64,000 nt of DNA from Sorangium sp025924095 (lineage in GTDB: Bacteria; Myxococcota_A; Polyangia; Polyangiales; Polyangiaceae): the NCBI RefSeq assembly GCF_051521505.1, contig NZ_CP150356.1, positions 2,604,001 through 2,668,000 on the forward strand, read 5' to 3'. Below, piece after piece: positions 60,223-64,000 of the stretch; the first letter of the stretch is position 1; every line of letters starts with the position of its first letter. The translations under genes and the position numbers were made by a program. The notes under the pieces were generated by a model. It ran no database searches. It was given only the letters and a program-made list of their open reading frames with translations, and had not been told where the DNA came from.

Positions 60223-61920
60223 CTACCGGCCCGCCGGGCTCTCGCCGGCGGCCTCGCGCTGCCGGAGGGCCTTGCGATCGACCTTTCCGCGGTCGTTCCT
60301 GGGGACGTCATCGACGAAGACGACCCATCGCGGGTACTTGTGCTTGCTCAGCCGGTCCTTCACGAACGCCTTGAGCTCCGCGGCGAGCTCGGCCCGCCCC
60401 GCCTCGGTGGCGACGCGGCCGCGCGCGTCGTCGCGGACCACGATGAACGCCTTCGGCTTCACGAGGCCCGCCTCCTCGGCGCCGATCACCGCGGCGAGGC
60501 TGACGGCGGGGTGCTCGGTCAGGCACTCCTCCACCTCGACCGGCGCGACCCAGACGCCGCCCACCTTGAGCAGCTCGTCGGCGCGCCCGCTGAACCAGAG
60601 GTAGCCCTCGGCATCCATGCGGAAGAGATCCCCGGTGCGGCACCAGTGGCCGTGGAAGGTGCTCCAGCTCTTCTCGCGATCCTGGAAGTAGCCGAGCGCG
60701 ACCGAGTCGCCCTTCACCCACATCACGCCGGTCTCGCCCGGCGCGAGCTCCGGCGCGCCCGGACCGACAGCGTCCGACGAGAGGATCTGGATCGTGTACC
60801 CCTCCACGACGCGGCCGAGCGACCCAGGGCGCACGTCGCCGGGGCGGTTCGTGCAGTAGATATGGAACATCTCGGCGGAGCCGATGCCGTCGTAAACGTC
60901 GGCGTGGAACCGCGCCCGGAAGCGCTCGAGGAGCGCGGACGGCAGCGCCTCGCCCGCGGAGAGGTGGAAGCGGACGCTGGAGAGGTCGAGGCGCGGCTCA
61001 CCGCGCGCCGCGCGGGCGTCGTCGTGCTCGAGCAGCTTGCCCATCATCGTCGGGACGTTCGTGACGACGGTGGGGCGGTAGCGCTCGATGTACCGCGCGA
61101 GCGACTCGGGCGTCGGCCGCTCGACGAAGAGGCCGGCGGTCGCGCCGACGGCGAACGGGAACATGAGGTTGGTGCCCGTGGCGTAGCCGAAGAAGAGGCG
61201 CGGCACCGAGACGGTGATGTCCTCCTTGCGGTAGCCCACGGTCGCCTTGGCGTAACACTCGGTGTTGAAGGCGAAATCGCGGTGCGTGTGGACCGCCGCC
61301 TTGCTCCTGCCGGTCGAGCCGGACGTGAACAGCCAGAGGGCGATGTCGTCGCGCCGCGTGGGGCGGGGGCCGATCGGGGCGCTCCGCGGCACGAGCGCGG
61401 TGCGCCCTTGCGCGAGGGCGTTGCGGAGCGAGATGCACCTCAACCGATCGAGGGCCGGCGAGGCGGGGAGGTCGGCCTCGAGGTCGCCGCCGGTCAGGAC
61501 CTCCGGTACAAGCACGAGCGTCCGGAGGTCCGCGGCCGCGAGCGCGTCCTGGATCGACTCGGCCACGCGCGGGATCGTGACGACCGCCGCGGCCCGCGTG
61601 TACTCGACGAGGTACGCGAGATCGGCGGCGGGCGCCTCGGGGTTGCCCAGCGCCACGACGGCGCCGTGGTGCAGCGCCGCGAAGAACGCCCAGACGAACG
61701 CCGGCGAGTCGTGCAGGACGATGAGCACCCGCTGCTCGGGCGCGACGTCCTCGACCGCGAGGTGCGCGCGGAGCCGGCGGACCTGCCCGGCGACGTCGGC
61801 GTAGGTGTGCCGCTGATCGCCGAAGAGCAGGGCGACCTTGTCGCCGAGCCCCTCGCGCAGCCGATCGAACAGGTAGTAGTCGGCGAGGTTGAACTCTTCA
61901 GGAAATGTCGGTGCGTTCAT
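60223..61920 (-). CDS. Benzoate-CoA ligase-family AMP-forming enzyme
   Basis: The 565-residue protein starts ATG 61920 (MNAPTFPEEFNLADYYLFDR); GGAG lies just upstream inside the preceding gene. It has ALWLFTSGSTGRSKAAVHTH (P-loop), YDGIGSAEMFHIYCTNRPG, GEGRADELLKVGG-like SGRADELLKVGGVWVAPVEV and VPRNDRGKVDRKAL with the adenylation Lys. This is the benzoate/2-aminobenzoate-CoA ligase branch. It joins CoA to an aromatic acid using ATP. Stop is 3 bases before the creatininase start. Confidence 0.92.
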   Translation of the reverse strand: MNAPTFPEEFNLADYYLFDRLREGLGDKVALLFGDQRHTYADVAGQVRRLRAHLAVEDVAPEQRVLIVLHDSPAFVWAFFAALHHGAVVALGNPEAPAADLAYLVEYTRAAAVVTIPRVAESIQDALAAADLRTLVLVPEVLTGGDLEADLPASPALDRLRCISLRNALAQGRTALVPRSAPIGPRPTRRDDIALWLFTSGSTGRSKAAVHTHRDFAFNTECYAKATVGYRKEDITVSVPRLFFGYATGTNLMFPFAVGATAGLFVERPTPESLARYIERYRPTVVTNVPTMMGKLLEHDDARAARGEPRLDLSSVRFHLSAGEALPSALLERFRARFHADVYDGIGSAEMFHIYCTNRPGDVRPGSLGRVVEGYTIQILSSDAVGPGAPELAPGETGVMWVKGDSVALGYFQDREKSWSTFHGHWCRTGDLFRMDAEGYLWFSGRADELLKVGGVWVAPVEVEECLTEHPAVSLAAVIGAEEAGLVKPKAFIVVRDDARGRVATEAGRAELAAELKAFVKDRLSKHKYPRWVVFVDDVPRNDRGKVDRKALRQREAAGESPAGR

Positions 61921-61922
61921 GG

Positions 61923-63407
61923 TCACGCCTCCTCGCGCCTCCACGGCGGCGCCGTGAGCCGCCGCTTTCCCCCGTCCGTCGTCGCGACACCCGGCTCGTC
62001 GAGCCCCTCGCGATCCCAGAGCTGGCACGTCACGGGCCGGTGCCGCTGATCGAGCGCCTCGCAGTAGTTGGAGTAGATGCAGCGGCGCACCTCGCCGCCG
62101 CGGCCGAGGCGCGCCTTGAGGAACCAGTCCGGATCGGCCAGCGTCTGCCGGGCGGCCCCGATGAGGTCGGCCTCGCCGCGCGCGAGGATCGCCTCCGCCT
62201 GCGCGAACGTGCAGATCCCGCCCGCCACAACGACGGGCGTGTCGAGGCCGGCCTCGCGCACGGCCCGCCGGATCTGCGCCTGCTTCGGGACCTGCCGCCC
62301 GAACGGCCCGGCCGCGTCCGAGAGCGCCGTCGGCATGCACTCGTACCCGCTCGGGCCGGTGTAGGGGTACGCGGCCTCGCCGACCTTGGGCTGCTTCGCG
62401 TCCTCGAACTTGCCGCCGGTCGAGAGCGAGAGGAAGTCCATGCCGGCGCGCGCGAAGGCGAGCGCGAAGAACGCCGCGTCGTCGACCCGGTTGCCGCCGG
62501 CGATGACGTCGTCGCAGACGAAGCGGCAGCCCACCGTGAAGCGGGAGGACACGGCGTCGCGCACGGCCGCGTAGACCTCGAGCGGGAGGCGCGCGCGGCG
62601 ATCGCGCTCGCCGCCGTAGCCGTCCGCCCGGGTGTTCAGCGCAGAGAGAAACGAGGCCATCGTGTAGGCGTGGGCGTAGTGGAGCTCGACCCCGTCGAAG
62701 CCCGCCTCCCGCGCCCTCGCCGCGGCCGCGGCGAAGAGGCCGGGCAGCGAGCGCGGCAGGTCGCGGATGTGGGCGAGCGCGACGTCGGTGACGCGCTCGC
62801 GCTCGCCGAAGCGCAGCGCCTCGAGCTCGCGCGGCGCGAGCACGGCCTCGAGCCGCGCGTCGTCGAGCGCGAGCAGCCGCGCGCGCACCTCGAGCTCCGG
62901 GGCGTCCAGGAGCGGCGGCTCCCCGAGCACCGCGGCGAGGGCGCGCCGGTGCGCGCCGGTGATCTCCAGGAACTGCCGCAGGAACCGCTCCTTCAGCGGG
63001 CGCCTGCGGATGCGGAGGAAGTCGATGAGCTGGAGGAACAGGCGCGTCCGGCCCGCGCTCCGGGCGCGGACCGTCCGGACGAGCTCCCGGAGCCCCGGGA
63101 CGAACCGATCGTGGCCGGCGCGGAGCAGCGGCCCGCTCGGCACGTCGCGGATGCCGGTCGCCTCGACAACGAGGGCGCCGGGCTGGCCGTCGGCGAAGCG
63201 GCCGTACCAGTCGAGCACGTCCTGCGTGACGACCCCCTCCTCCGTCGCCCGCCAGGGGACCATCGCCGGCACCCACGAGCGCTCGGCGAGCTCGAGGCCC
63301 GAGGCGAGGCGGAGCGGCGAGAAGAGGCGCGCGCCCGCCGCCTCGCCCGCGGTCGGGGGCTCCTCGCGGGGCGGGGCGTGGCGGATCCTCTCCGGCGGCT
63401 TCCACAT
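61923..63407 (-). CDS. Old-yellow-enzyme-family NADH:flavin oxidoreductase
   Basis: The 494-residue protein is an FMN TIM-barrel of the OYE group: ARLFSPLRLASGLELAERSW, GFDGVELHYAHAYTMASFLS (the substrate-binding His-Tyr region), NTRADGYGGERDRRARLPLEV, and FMN phosphate-binding VVVAGGICTFAQAEAILARG followed by DLIGAARQTLADPDW. A CxxC-like end (RRCIYSNYCEALDQRH) is present. OYEs reduce enones; the homologous C-terminal half of 2-aminobenzoyl-CoA monooxygenase/reductase is OYE-like, fitting this operon. Stop is two bases before the ligase start. Confidence 0.88.
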   Translation of the reverse strand: MWKPPERIRHAPPREEPPTAGEAAGARLFSPLRLASGLELAERSWVPAMVPWRATEEGVVTQDVLDWYGRFADGQPGALVVEATGIRDVPSGPLLRAGHDRFVPGLRELVRTVRARSAGRTRLFLQLIDFLRIRRRPLKERFLRQFLEITGAHRRALAAVLGEPPLLDAPELEVRARLLALDDARLEAVLAPRELEALRFGERERVTDVALAHIRDLPRSLPGLFAAAAARAREAGFDGVELHYAHAYTMASFLSALNTRADGYGGERDRRARLPLEVYAAVRDAVSSRFTVGCRFVCDDVIAGGNRVDDAAFFALAFARAGMDFLSLSTGGKFEDAKQPKVGEAAYPYTGPSGYECMPTALSDAAGPFGRQVPKQAQIRRAVREAGLDTPVVVAGGICTFAQAEAILARGEADLIGAARQTLADPDWFLKARLGRGGEVRRCIYSNYCEALDQRHRPVTCQLWDREGLDEPGVATTDGGKRRLTAPPWRREEA

Positions 63408-63409
63408 CG

Positions 63410-64000
<591 letters not shown>

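Noticed and set aside
60223..63405. Continuous frame joining the OYE region to the CoA ligase
   Set aside because: The OYE is in a different phase; the ligase starts at ATG 61920 with a ribosome site and the upstream part is a shadow.

Overview
The window is very GC-rich DNA with strong third-position G/C bias. It is packed with secreted lipoproteins, YVTN/cytochrome proteins, caspase-like and formylglycine-generating-enzyme-like proteins, CelD-like acetyltransferases, a GH43 glycosidase and a type VI secretion effector module. This combination suggests a large-genome myxobacterium of the Sorangium/Polyangium type. That is an inference from gene content and composition; no rRNA or species marker is present, and I see no tRNA gene or CRISPR array.

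Layout. 1-1658 (-): a periplasmic binding lipoprotein followed by a Cache-domain sensor cut by the window edge. 2164-4968 (+): a beta-propeller/di-heme cytochrome protein. 5010-5573 (-): a small lipoprotein. 5744-8066: an adenine DNA methyltransferase with a degenerate partner nuclease gene. 8067-12336: a compact four-gene minus-strand operon (unknown helical protein, QueC-like ATPase, XRE/ImmA-protease regulator, PIN nuclease) lying between two ~174-bp near-identical direct repeats; composition is visibly less GC-rich than the flanks, as expected for a transferred defence-type island. 12591-15649: GNAT, KptA RNA 2'-phosphotransferase, LysR regulator, small conserved protein. 16009-23059 (+): an eight-gene Mrp-type cation/proton antiporter operon whose genes all overlap by a few bases and which carries three antiporter-like subunits. 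23171-34428: caspase-like protease, DinB, methyltransferases including a CelD-like acyltransferase-methyltransferase fusion, aquaporin, TauE/SafE permease, DUF4091 protein, ABC exporter. 34743-39341: a six-hairpin-like lipoprotein, a dead SGNH esterase fragment and a GH43 lipoprotein. 39814-48222 (-): a type VI secretion cargo module (two spike-like paralogues, DUF2169 plus pentapeptide protein, pentapeptide protein, DUF3540, and a DUF4150/PAAR-like protein fused to an S41 protease). 48393-53535: DUF4419 protein, BI-1 membrane protein, cupredoxin-like lipoprotein, and an isolated rplC-rlmE pair with two CRP-like palindromes upstream. 53554-58834 (-): glutaryl-CoA-dehydrogenase-like enzyme, L,D-transpeptidase with decapeptide repeats, FGE-like lipoprotein. 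59425-64000 (-): an aromatic-acid CoA-dependent operon (acyl-CoA dehydrogenase, OYE-type flavoenzyme, benzoate-CoA-ligase-like enzyme, creatininase-family hydrolase).

The best candidate for an undescribed system is the QueC-like/ImmA/PIN operon at 8500-12215. A deazaguanine-synthase-like enzyme, a stress-sensing protease-repressor and a putative RNase are translationally coupled there, next to remnants of a restriction-modification system and between long direct repeats. I do not know of a named system with this exact composition, but I could not search databases. The S41-protease type VI cargo is the second most interesting item.
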